Source of the DNA: JAEMQF01 sp963791595
GTDB lineage: Bacteria > Pseudomonadota > Gammaproteobacteria > Burkholderiales > Burkholderiaceae_C
Direction of reading: 5' to 3'
Length of the DNA stretch: 64,000 bases
Assembly: GCA_963791595.1 (NCBI GenBank)
Contig: CAWBTF010000023.1
Span: 1 to 64,000 of the forward strand
In this document: positions 31,117-41,563 of the stretch, piece by piece
Layout: every line of letters starts with the position of its first letter
Numbering within the stretch: the first letter of the stretch is position 1
Position numbers and translations under genes: made by a program
The notes under the pieces: generated by a model
Database searches by the model: none
Told to the model about the DNA's origin: nothing
The model's input: the letters and a program-made list of their open reading frames with translations, nothing else

Positions 31117-31383
31117 CCAAGGCGGCTCGTGCGACGTGCGACTGGTGAAACGGCGATGCATCGTGGAGAGTTGCTTGCGACCGATCGGCTCTTGTCGCAA
31201 CGCGGCTCGAATGTCGGCTCAGGCGACAAGGGGAACGTTGGGCTCCAAGGCGCGACAGTTCACAGCACTCTCATCGCGATTGTTCGAGCCCACGCGCTGA
31301 GCGGCAGCGATCGACCTGTTGCCGTCACTCGGCGTCCCAAGAAGCAGTCATAGCTGCGGGGATGGTTGTCGCGTTGCGCCTCA
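31117..31383. other. Island edge without recognisable gene
   Basis: Between the truncated serine hydrolase and the TPR/PIN gene. I see no confident gene, integrase, tRNA or repeat here. The base composition is visibly less GC-rich than the flanking catabolic genes. One reading frame of the upstream-facing TPR/PIN gene stays open to 31260, so that gene's true end may lie in this stretch. Confidence 0.4.
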
Positions 31384-34300
31384 TCACCTGAACGGGTTGT
31401 TCGCAGCATCGGACGCAGTCGTTGGGCCTGCGCCTTCATCCGGCTGCGATGACGCACTTGCTGCTGCCTGCAGACCGACTTCGCCAGTGTTGCCGCTAGG
31501 CCGTTCGGCACATAGGCAATCCAGGGTGGCTGGCTGCACATGAGGACTTGCACGTCCTTGAGCTCCCCTGCGTTGGGCTTCTGCGCGGTCTGTTGCCCTC
31601 GTGGATGGCTGCACGCAGCAGCTGTTTGCGCACGGGGCGCCATCGTCCATCGGCAGCACCCGCAGAACAGCATCCAACAGTCTGCGTGCAAGGTCGCTCG
31701 GCGCGTCCTTGTGCCGAAACAGGGCCTCGCGAGTCGCTGAAGAATGCGACGGCGGCGCCAAGTGACATGGCCAGTGGCCAACCGTGGCAGGACACGGCTA
31801 CCCGGAGGGCAGAGTTGAACTCTGTCTCGGGCAGTGCCAGGTGTCTCGTGAAGCGAGACATACCGAACTTGAGCCACTCGGTCCCTTGGTATGCCATGAG
31901 CGCGAGGTCTTCGGAGGCTACTGAGATGAACGTTCTGTTCGCAAAGATCTGCCGAATCGTCGCTAAGGAATACGACATGGAGGGGAGATGGCCGAGGTCG
32001 CGCGCGTACATGAGCAAGACCTGCGGCCACACCCCTGCGACGCCCAGGTGGGCGGCAAGAAGCGCAAACGCGCATCAAGCGAAATCAACGTCGCTCCATG
32101 CTCCGCGGCTGCAATAACCGCCGAGAACTCTTCCCCCGATATGGCGCGTTCGAGCTGACTGGCAATAGGAGCGAGTGTGTCGGTGCCGTAGGCTGGAACT
32201 ACTCGGCAGTGCTTCCGCATGGCGTCGGCGACAGCTTGCAGGAAGCGAATCTCTCGCTGGCGCTGCTCCGGAGTCATCTCGACAAAGCCCAGCTTTCCGT
32301 CCTGCTCAAAGGCCGTGCCCTCCGTCCTCTCCGTCTGTGCTTCCGCAAGCTTCGCTTCCAAAGCGTCCCGCGTATGCGATGTAACGAGGAGACCAGGCAC
32401 GGCTGTCAGAACGTCGAGGCACTCGAGTGTCCCGAGCTCTACGAGCGTTGCTGCGTCAATGAGGTATGGGCCTTTGCCCGACTTGAGGCTCTCGATGACC
32501 TGCTCTCGTTCGTTCGGATTCCCTCCGCTGACCTGCATCGCCGGTCCATCCGGGCGCCAACCGCGCACGACATCGAGCACATCGCGCCCGAGTAACTTGG
32601 CGAGCCCACCCAAAGTAATCGGGGAGGACGCGTACACGTCGATGGTCTTCTTGGCGTGGTCGCTGAACCGCTTGAGCTGGCGAGTAAGACCACTGAAGTC
32701 GGCTTCGCCGGTTTCCTCGTTGTGAATCGACACCATCCGCGCCACGGGTGACGGCGCCAGAGGGGCGTTGAGCGCAAGTTGGGAGAGCTCGAGCAAGCGT
32801 CGATACGCCGAACAGATGCGCCGGACAGTCAGCACTCTCGGCTCGCCCTGGACGTCCTGCACGGAAAGTTCTGCGCCCATGGTGAGGCCTACGACGACAG
32901 AGGCTTCCTTCGACCCAGCCCTCAAGAACTCCGACGTCGACGGGAGTTCCGGAAGGCCGGCCGGGTCGAGGGTGAAGACTTGGTCTCTGCCTTCCTTATC
33001 CGTGACTAACACCGAGGCGCCCGGCGCTACGACCGGTAGCTCTTCCTCCATGAGAGGAAGCTCGTCCGTGATTGCCATGTGAGCAACGACGTGTGCGGCA
33101 GCGGCCTCAGTGCTATCCAGCCGCGTTCGGCGCATGACGTAGAGACGGCGAAGCGCTCTCTCCTTGAACCCGTGTCTCAGCTCCAGCGTGGCAAGTTGCG
33201 TGACTTCCTGGACGCTCCCAAGCAGCTCAAGAGGCGCGTCCTTGAGAACCGAGCTGACCTCCTCAGCAGAAGTACGCGTTGCAACCATCACCCTCAGCAG
33301 CCAGCTCCGAACCTCGGCAGGCGCTTGACTGAACTCAGCAGGAACGAGTCTGCCAAGCAGGGTCCAATCGCCTGCGAGCTGCCCGAGCTCCATGGCCATG
33401 TGCCGGGTGTCGGCGTGCGACTCCCAGCCTGCCGGGAACGCGTCTATGAGTTCCTTCGCCTTCGCGCGTCGTCCGGACCTGAGATAGCAGAACAGCAGGT
33501 CAGCGTGGAGTTGGCTGTGCTTGCCGAGAGGCGCAATCTGCTCAAAGACCGAAGCAGCTTGCGCGTACTCGCGCGCGAACAGCAGGCATGGCGCGACCAG
33601 GTACCGATCACCAGATTCGGTGCTCTCTGATAGCAGTACCAACGCTCGCTTGATGCGCTCCGCCGCCTCGTCAGGGAAACCTGAATTTCGCAGAACTTGC
33701 GCTCCCGCCACCAGCTCGGATACCGAGTGGGCCGTGGCCCAATCAATAGCGCGCACGGCTTCGAGCGCCGCTTGCGTATTTGACTTGGCTAGTACGGTCC
33801 ACCGCATCCCAGTGATGTTCCGTACCAAAGCGGGCTGCTCAGGTTCAAGCCGCTTCGCTGCGTCAAGCGCCCTGTCCACTGCGTCAAGGTCGTCGGCCTC
33901 TCCCGCTAGCTGCGCAAACGTCGCAAGCGCCTCCTTCGGCATGACGTCAATCTGAGGCTTGCCGACGGTAATGGCGCCTTCGCGGTCGCCAGCCGCTGCC
34001 AAGCCTTCAAACTCGACTCGCAGGAAGGCCGGCGAAGAAACTCCATGGGCGCGCGCTTCTTGCAGCACTGCCAACGCGACAGCTGGCTGTCCGAGGAGCA
34101 GGTGAGCCGTCGCAAGGTTTGAAGCAGCAGCGGCAACCGTTTCGGGGCTCTGGACCCGCCACAACCGCTCTTCGCGTGGTGAGAACTCGCTGGTACACCG
34201 CTCGAGGGCGGACCTTTCATCCGTACCAAACACGCGGAACGCTGCGGCGACTCCATCGCCAGCGGCTCGGTCCAGGCACAAGGACAAGGCGGTGTCACGG

Positions 34301-34937
34301 GTGAAGAAGCTCGGGGTAGCTGCATCAAGAGCTTGAAGTGCAGCCTGCGCAGCTCCGGCCTTGTCGCCGTGCCGATGGCGGCTCCACGCGAGCATCTGCA
34401 GGGCGTCCGCCTCACTTCTCAGCGACGAAGGAATGTCCTCAAGGGTGAGCTTCTCACCGAGATTCAATCGTGCATTTGCCGTCACCTGCCACGCTGCCAG
34501 TGACTCTGGGAAGGTCTTCAGGGCCTCAGCGCCCGCCGCGGCCGCCGCAGCAGCGTCGCCCTGCAACAGTAGGCCGCGTACCCTGCAGCGGCGAACTTGT
34601 CCTCGTCTTTGTAGAGTTCCGCGGCTCGGATGAAGTCGGCCGCAGCAGCTTTACCGCCCTCGAGGTGCCACTTGCAGGTTCCTCGCAGTAGATACCACCG
34701 CGCCTCTTGATGCGCGTCGAACTGCCCACGTGACTCACCCACCCTAACCAAATCCTCAAGCGCGTCTCGGTAACGAAGCACTTTGATGCGCGCGTGAACT
34801 CCATCCAGCTGTCCCGAAATCAGCTTGTTGACGGAGTCGTCACGGGCTGCCGGCAATTGGTCCTGAACCGCTGACTGAAGGCTGCTCTCCTTGAGGGACT
34901 CGACCAGCCCTGAGAGGCGTGCGAGCTCAGCAGCCAC
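31384..34937 (-). CDS. TPR - GreA/B-C-like - PIN-like conflict-system protein (several frameshifts)
   Basis: A soluble protein of about 1,180 residues. From GTG at 34937 come a predicted coiled-coil (LSGLVESLKESSLQS), then about 550 residues of tetratricopeptide-type helix pairs. A small beta domain at about residues 630-720 (PGASVLVTDKEG, then VVVGLTMGAELSVQDVQG) resembles the GreA/GreB C-terminal fold. A PIN-like nuclease domain lies at about 820-960 (GPYLIDAATLVELGTLECLD, ending HGATLISLDARLRF, with acidic residues at PIN positions). A conserved-looking helical tail follows. Frames switch near 34565, 32040 and 31740, and the last 120 codons are uncertain. I recall TPR-GreAB-C-PIN proteins from comparative studies of bacterial conflict systems. 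It follows the nuclease gene in the same frame, 33 bp beyond its amber stop. Confidence 0.68.
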
Positions 34938-34970
34938 AGCATCCGAAGCCGGAGCCCTGCTGGGCGCTCG

Positions 34971-35852
34971 CTACGCCAACGGCGCGATTGCGAAGGGCGA
35001 TGCCAGAAAGTTGCGCGCACCGGCGAACAGGCCGTTGAGGCGCCCACCGATGACGACATCCAAGTTGTCAAAGGTGACGGTGCCGGCGACTCCGTTTGCA
35101 GTCACGCATGCGGTCACCAACGCCGACCAGATTTCCTGAGAGTTGGCTGCCTCGCCGACCAGCGCCGCCGCGTGTCGTATCGAGTTCAGGTGAACGATGT
35201 GTTCAGCAGTGCCGTCTTGGTCGAGGTCATGAGGCAGGCAGTTCAGGTGCTTGACGAAGTCAAAGAGTTCATGGTCATCAATCGCTCGGTCTGCGTAGGT
35301 CCCGGCAATCCTTCTGATAGCTGCCAGCGCGCTGCGATTCGCCGCATTGCTGAAGTCGTCAGCGGCGACCTTCTTGAGAAACTCCGCCGGCGTTGCCGAG
35401 TACCGAGCCCAGGTGCAGACCGTGGCGGCGCCCTTCATTGCGGCGGCGCTCGCCGTGTCGTAGATGAGGAATATGGAGTCCTGGCCGCGAACAAACTCGT
35501 CGGAGTTGTAATCGGTCGAAGCCGCCCCTACGGACGCGGAAAATGCCGTGTCCTTCTCCCGCGCGGTCAGCGTGCGCTTCATCTGCAGCAACGCACGAGT
35601 CAGCTGACCGTCGCCCTGCTCGATGTGGCATACCAAGTCGTCGGTGTGGTGCCCGTGGATTCGCGCCTGGAACCTGAGCTCGACGATGCGCCCATCCTGC
35701 GCCCCTGGAACGAGTGAGCCCAGGCACATTGCCAGCAGGCGGGTTGCCTGAACTCGGTTCTCAAAGGACGCGCCGCCTCCCCCGGTGGAGCCCGGGTTCG
35801 ACAGCTTCTTCGCTTTTGGCTTCTCGGTGCCTTTGCCCTTGCGAGATGTCAT
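34971..35852 (-). CDS. PD-(D/E)xK-like nuclease domain protein of defence type
   Basis: A 293-residue protein. After a basic, glycine-rich start comes GASFENRVQATRLLAMCLG, then ELRFQARIHGHHTDDLV and LLQMKRTLT. D71/D72 and Q90-x-K92 fit the catalytic D..(E/Q)xK core of restriction-endonuclease-fold nucleases. The later TVCTWARYSATPAEFLKKV and the helical region up to FDNLDVVIGGRLNGLF resemble the nuclease-plus-adaptor modules at the N-termini of STAND-type and Cap4/DUF4297-like antiviral proteins. It ends with TAG. The same frame continues without another stop into the TPR/PIN protein, so the two may be one polypeptide interrupted by a sequence error or a real amber codon. Start ATG at 35852 is tentative; RBS is weak. 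Confidence 0.65.
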   Translation of the reverse strand: MTSRKGKGTEKPKAKKLSNPGSTGGGGASFENRVQATRLLAMCLGSLVPGAQDGRIVELRFQARIHGHHTDDLVCHIEQGDGQLTRALLQMKRTLTAREKDTAFSASVGAASTDYNSDEFVRGQDSIFLIYDTASAAAMKGAATVCTWARYSATPAEFLKKVAADDFSNAANRSALAAIRRIAGTYADRAIDDHELFDFVKHLNCLPHDLDQDGTAEHIVHLNSIRHAAALVGEAANSQEIWSALVTACVTANGVAGTVTFDNLDVVIGGRLNGLFAGARNFLASPFAIAPLA

Positions 35853-36053
35853 TGAGGTGCAGTTCTCGCCCGCATTCTCGGATATGGCACGAATGCCCGG
35901 TCTGTCCACCGCCAACTAATCCCAGATCGACGATCCAATCCCGCTCTAGGTACTCGACACGAGATCTGATGCTCTGGCGCAGTAAGGCGGTCCCCATCTT
36001 TAACCCGCTGCTTGCGCCAGGCGCAATGATCGTCGCTTCTCGGCCGCGAGCAG

Positions 36054-36926
36054 TCAGCGCACCTCAATCACCCGCGCGCTCGGCAAATCGGCACCCACCG
36101 GCCACCGCGCCGGCACCTCACCCACCGCCGCTCGCGGCACAAGCCACTGCAAAGCCGCCGCATTGAACGCATCGGCGTTCTCGATGTTGCTCAAGTGCCC
36201 CGCATCGGGCACCACGCTCACCGGCGCGCCGCGCAGCTTGGCGGCCATCTCGTGGTGCATCGCCACCGGCGTGAGGCGGTCGTCGGCGCCGACGATGAAG
36301 TGCGCGGGCGCCGTGATCTTGGAGATGTCGCCCAGGCTCACCTGGATGACGGTGGCTTGCAGCGACTTGATGTACGAATGCTTGTGCAGCGCGGCGATGC
36401 TGTCGATCAGTTGCTGCAAATGTTCGGGCCGCGCCTTCGGGCCGACGAGCGAACGTGCCACGGCGTCGGCAATGTCGCGCGGTTCCTTGCCGGCCAGCAG
36501 CGGCTCGCGCCGGCTGTTCACGAAGGCCTGGCGCTGCTCGGGCGTGAACGCTTCAAAGCCTTCGTGCGTGTCCAGCAGAGTCAGCGTCGCGACGCGCTGC
36601 GGGTGCAGCAGCGCCGTGCGCATCGCGATGCGCCCGCCCATCGACAGCCCGAGCAGGTGCGCGCGCGCGGTACCGAAGTGGTCGAGCACACGCAGCACGT
36701 CGTTCACGAAATCGTCGAACGCGAGCTCGCCGTCGTAGTCGTCGCTGGCGCCGTAGCCGCGCGCGTCCCAGGCGACGCAGGAAAAGTGCTTCGCGAACAA
36801 GGGCAGTTGCGCGTTCCAATTGGTGCGGTTGCCGCCGATGCCGTGCATGAACAGCAGCAGCGGGCCGCTGCCGGCCAGCGTGACGGCCAAGCGTGGCGTG
36901 CCGGGAATGAAATAGGGTGTGGACAT
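36054..36926 (-). CDS. Alpha/beta-fold hydrolase (3-oxoadipate enol-lactonase-like)
   Basis: Cytosolic alpha/beta hydrolase of about 290 residues. FMHGIGGNRTNWNAQLPLFA forms the oxyanion region, LLGLSMGGRIAMR the nucleophile elbow (Ser in GLSMGG), VGADDRLTPV the acid and DAGHLSNIENADAF the catalytic His. The pattern best resembles PcaD-type enol-lactonases and related esterases. Two upstream ATGs (36935, 36953) are in frame; the chosen start MSTPYFIPGTP is nearest to the conserved region, and none has a clear RBS. It is divergent from a Bug receptor gene, suggesting a shared promoter region for an organic-acid pathway. Confidence 0.82.
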   Translation of the reverse strand: MSTPYFIPGTPRLAVTLAGSGPLLLFMHGIGGNRTNWNAQLPLFAKHFSCVAWDARGYGASDDYDGELAFDDFVNDVLRVLDHFGTARAHLLGLSMGGRIAMRTALLHPQRVATLTLLDTHEGFEAFTPEQRQAFVNSRREPLLAGKEPRDIADAVARSLVGPKARPEHLQQLIDSIAALHKHSYIKSLQATVIQVSLGDISKITAPAHFIVGADDRLTPVAMHHEMAAKLRGAPVSVVPDAGHLSNIENADAFNAAALQWLVPRAAVGEVPARWPVGADLPSARVIEVR

Positions 36927-37046
36927 GGTCGCCATTGTGATCACGATTTGCATGGAAGCGCCGCACCCAGTGGACCCGGTGATTTTCCGGTTTCGGTGGC
37001 CACGTCACACCGACAATGCAGCGTCGTCGTTCCGCCCGGAGGCTCC

Positions 37047-38099
37047 ATGAAACAGCTTGTCGCCCGATTCGCCCGCGCCGCGTGGGCCGCGGCCGCGGTG
37101 TCGGCCGGCGTGGGCACGGCCGCGCCCGCGATGGCGCAGATGAAGCAGAACTGGATGTACGCGTCGTCAGTTCCTGTGCACGAGCAGAAGCCGGCTTTCC
37201 CCATCAAGGACAAGGCGATCCGTGTCGTGCTCGCCGCCGCGCCGGGCAGCAGCGCGGACGCGCAAGCGCGCGCCGTCGCGCCCCAGCTGGCCGAGCTGCT
37301 GGGCGTGCCGGTGGAGGTTCACAACCGGCCCGGCAGCGGCGCGCTGGTCGCGGCGCAGGAGGTGCTCAATGCCATGCCCGACGGCCACACCGTGCTCTAC
37401 AGCGCATCGTCGACGATGGCGCTGGCGCCGCACGTCCTGAACGCCGCGACCTTTGAACCCGTGAACGACTTTGCGCAGATCAGCGTCAGCGCCAGGAGCC
37501 CGCTGATGCTGCTGGCAAGCACGTCGCTGCCGGTGAGCAACATCGCCGAATTGATCGCTTACGGCAAAGCCCATCCGGGCAAGCTCGGCTACGCCTCCGC
37601 GGGCGTGGGCAGCGCATCGCACATCCTGGCCGCGACATTTGCGATGAACACCGGGATTTCGATGGTGCACGTGCCCGATGCCGGGGGTGCCGGCCCCGCC
37701 GCCGCGCTGGCCGGCGGGCGGGTTCAGCTGGCGTTCGCTGCGGCGCCCGCGGCGATGCAGATCGCCAGGTCAGGCCGGGCCAAGCTGCTGGCGATCGCCG
37801 CGCCGTCGCGTTCGCCGTTGCAACCCGACCTTCCCACGTTCAGCGAGCAGGGCGTCAACGACATCGATGTGGTCGACTTCTTCGGCTGGTACGCGCCCGG
37901 CGGCGTGAAGCCCGAGACCGTGGCGGCCTTGCATGACGCGATTGCGCGGTCGCTCCAGCAGGCGTCGGTGCAGGCACTGTTCAACAGCGAAGCCCTGAGC
38001 GCCGAGAGTTCCACGCCGCAGGAGCTGACGGCCATGGTCAAAGGCGCTTACGACGCCTGGGGCAAGCTGGTCAGCCGCGCCGGCATTGCCAAGCAGTGA
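37047..38099 (+). CDS. Bug-family (TctC) periplasmic solute receptor
   Basis: A 350-residue exported receptor of the tripartite tricarboxylate transporter family. Start ATG follows cccggaggctcc, a strong RBS. A signal peptide (AAVSAGVGTAAPAMAQ) precedes the mature part. Family motifs include KAIRVVLAAAPGSSADAQAR, HNRPGSGALVAAQEV, LGYASAGVGSASHILAATF and LPTFSEQGVND. It has about 30 extra residues after the signal peptide (QNWMYASSVPVHEQKPAF). Membrane partners TctA/TctB are not encoded nearby, which is usual for the expanded orphan Bug receptors of Burkholderiales. It converges with the livF end. Confidence 0.92.
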   Translation: MKQLVARFARAAWAAAAVSAGVGTAAPAMAQMKQNWMYASSVPVHEQKPAFPIKDKAIRVVLAAAPGSSADAQARAVAPQLAELLGVPVEVHNRPGSGALVAAQEVLNAMPDGHTVLYSASSTMALAPHVLNAATFEPVNDFAQISVSARSPLMLLASTSLPVSNIAELIAYGKAHPGKLGYASAGVGSASHILAATFAMNTGISMVHVPDAGGAGPAAALAGGRVQLAFAAAPAAMQIARSGRAKLLAIAAPSRSPLQPDLPTFSEQGVNDIDVVDFFGWYAPGGVKPETVAALHDAIARSLQQASVQALFNSEALSAESSTPQELTAMVKGAYDAWGKLVSRAGIAKQ

Positions 38100-38133
38100 C
38101 GGGGGTCGCTTCGGGCGCTGGGCACCCGCTCGA

Positions 38134-38853
<720 letters not shown>

Positions 38854-38857
<4 letters not shown>

Positions 38858-39600
38858 GGCTGCATCGACCCGCGGCCCCGAAGTAAACGGCGAGCACCTG
38901 CGAATCGCGGCCGATGTCCTCCGGCGTGCCCTGCGCGATCAACTGCCCGTGGTGCAGCACGACGATCCGTTCGCACAGGTCCATCAGCGCGCGCATCACG
39001 TGTTCGATCACCAGCAGCGTCAGGCCGCGCGACGCGTGCAGCTCGCGCAGCGGTGTCGAGCATGCTGCGCCACTTCGGTGGGGGTCAGCCCGGCCATGAC
39101 CTCGTCGAGCATCACGAGTTGCCCGCCGGTGGCGACGGCACGCGCGATCTCGAGGCGCTTCTGGCCCGACAGCGTGAGCGTGGCCGCCGGGCGCTGCGCC
39201 ACGTCGGCCAGGCCGACTTCCTCGAGCACGCGCTGCGACGCCGCATCGGCGGCTGCCGCGCTGGCGTGCTGCGCGTGGCCGAACAGTCGCCGCGGTGCGC
39301 AGGTTCTCGCAGCACGGTCAGGTTCGGGAACGGCTTGACGATCTGGAAGGTGCGCGCCACGCCGAGCCGGCAGATCTGGTCGGGCCGCAGGCCGACGATC
39401 GAGTGCCCCTGGAAGCGGATGTCGCCGCCGCTGGGCCGGGCATTGCCGGCGATCAGGCTGAACAGCGTGGTCTTGCCCGCGCCGTTCGCGCCCATCAGGC
39501 CGACGATCGCGCCCGTCGGCACGTCGAAGGACACACCGTCCAGCGCGGTCAGGCCGCCGAAGCGCTTGCTCGACGCCCGCACCGAGAGCATCGGCGTCAT
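38854..39600 (-). CDS. livG: Branched-chain-type ABC transporter ATP-binding protein LivG (several frameshifts)
   Basis: Second ATPase of the same importer, about 249 codons. KRFGGLTALDGVSFDVPTG and Walker A GANGAGKTTLFSL are followed by LGVARTFQIVKPFPNLTVL, diagnostic for LivG. LTLSGQKRLEIARAVATGG and VMLDEVMAGLTPTEV (a LivG-type Walker B with Glu-Val) lie in another frame, as does VLHHGQLIAQGTPEDI. Starts and ends overlap livM and livF by ATGA. Frames change near 39290 and 39055. Confidence 0.85.
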
Positions 39601-40649
39601 GGCGCCCTCCCCGCTTGGGCTGGCGGCGCAGGCGGGGCCGGCGGCAGGTTCGGCTTGTCGAACAGACCCATCAAACCATTCGGCACCAGCAGCACGAACA
39701 CCACCAGGATCGCGCCGAGGATGACCATGTAGAGCAGCGGCGCGTGCGCCCAGAGCAACTCCGACAGCAGCGCGAGGAAGAGCACGCCGAGCACCGGGCC
39801 CCTCGCGTTGTCGCCGCCGCCAAGCAGCGCCATCGCGATCACCGTCACCGAGATCATCGGGTCGAACACGTGGCCGACGACGAAGTAGGTGGAGCGCAGC
39901 GCCATCACGCCGCCCACCATGCCGGGGATCGCCGCCGACAGCACGAAGGCGATCAGCTTATAGCGCACGACCGGCACGCCCAGCGTCTCGGCCGCCTCTT
40001 CGTTCTCGCGCAGCGAGCGCAGGCCATGGCCGAAGCGGCTGGCCGCCACCCAGGTCAGCAGCAGCAGCGCGGCCAGCGCGAGCGCCACCATCGCGAAGTA
40101 GATCACCACCAGGTCGGGCGCGCCGAACAGGATGCGGCTCGCCATGCCCGAGGCCGCCTCGAACGCCATGATGCTGAACTTCACCAGCTCGGCCAGACCG
40201 AAGGTGAGGATCACGAAGTACGGCCCGCGCACGCGCAGCACCGGCCCGCCGACCAGCGCCGCGAAGGCCGCGGCGAGCACGCCCGCGGCGGGGATCGCCA
40301 GCCACAGCGGCACCAGTCTGCCAGGTGACGACGACCAGGTAGGCGCCGAGCCCGTAGAACACCACGTGGCCGAGCGACACGTAGCCGGTCAGCCGCGACA
40401 GCACGCACCAGCTGGGCGTGAGCGCGAGCCACATCAACACCGTGAGGCCGACGCCGACGAAGTAGTCGTTCGCCATCGAAGGTAGGCCGACGACCACGAG
40501 CGCGACGAGCGCGGACAGACCAGCGTGCGCGTGCGACTCGCGATGGGTGCACACAGCAGGTCCGAGCGGCCGCCGCGGATCGGATATGCCGGGCCGTCAG
40601 CGGCGCCCTCGTGTGTTGGCGCTTTGAATGCGCTTCGGGAGAGGGTCAT
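39597..40649 (-). CDS. livM: Branched-chain-type ABC transporter permease LivM (frameshifted)
   Basis: Inner-membrane permease. The start at 40649 is chosen because it overlaps the livH stop as ATGA. The N-terminal part (LSALVALVVVGLPSMANDYF, LTGYVSLGHVVFYGLGAYLV) and the C-terminal part (VRGPYFVILTFGLAELVKF, GLRSLRENEEAAETLGVPVV, GMVGGVMALRSTYFVVGHVF) are in different frames, changing near 40525 and 40318. The segments LRENEEAAETLGV and FGHGLRSLR are typical of LivM. Full length is about 350 codons, normal. Confidence 0.87.
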
Positions 40650-41541
40650 GCGCGCCGCGCGATCAGCCCGTTGGGGAAGATCAGCAGCGCAGCGACGAAG
40701 CTGCCATAGAGCAGCACCGAGCGCAGGTTGGCCGAGGTGAGCGCCACGCCGTAGATCTCGATCACGCCCAGCAGCAGCGCCGCAAGCAGGCCGCCGGTGA
40801 CGTTGCCCAGGCCGCCGAGGATGATGACGATGAAGCCGGCGATCGTGAACGGGAAGCCCGAGAAGGGCGAGAACTGCTCGAGCATCGACATCAGCACGCC
40901 GGCCAGCGCGGCGCTGCCGAAGCCGAGGGCGAAGCCTGCCCTGCACACGGTCGACGTCCACGCCGACGATCTGCGCCGCCTCGCGCCGCTCGATCACCGC
41001 GCGCATCGCCAGGCCGGCGACGCTGCGCGACAGGAACAGCGCGGCGGCGATGCAGCAGCCGCCGGCCACCAGCAGCGCGGCCAGGCGGTTGCCCGTCATG
41101 GCCACGCCGCCGATGCGTAGCACGTCGCCGAGTGCGGCGTAGGCGCGGTTGTTCGGCGTGAAGGCGAGCGCGGCGATGTTCTGCATGAGGATCGACAGGC
41201 CGAAGAACAGCAGCAGCGAATTGCCCTCGAGCTGCCGGCGCTGGCCGGCGTGCTGCCGCGCGAGCAGGCGGCGGAAGACGCCGCGGTACAGCAGCCAGAC
41301 CCAAGCCGGCGCCGACCACCGCGACGACCGGCGCGGCGAGCAGCGGCGACAGGCCCAGCAGCGTGAAAGCCCAGAACGCCGCGTAGGCGCCGAGCATCAC
41401 CAGGTCGCCATGCGCCACGTTGAGCATGCGCATCGTGCCGTAGACCAGGTTCAGCCCCAGCGCGACCAGCGCGTAGAGCGAACCGGTGACCAGCGCCGCG
41501 AAGAGCAGCTGCCCCGAGAGCAGCGTGTCGATCAGCGGCAT
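40646..41541 (-). CDS. livH: Branched-chain-type ABC transporter permease LivH (frameshifted)
   Basis: Inner-membrane permease, about 298 codons. It begins LLFAALVTGSLYALVALGLN and LVYGTMRMLNVAHGDLVMLG, the LivH hallmark, then FTPNNRAYAALGDVLRIGG and ends IILGGLGNVTGGLLAALLLG / FPNGLIARRA. Frame switches lie near 41290 and 40950. The stop overlaps the livM start. Confidence 0.87.
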
Positions 41542-41563
41542 TGCAGCCTCGACTGCCGCGGGC

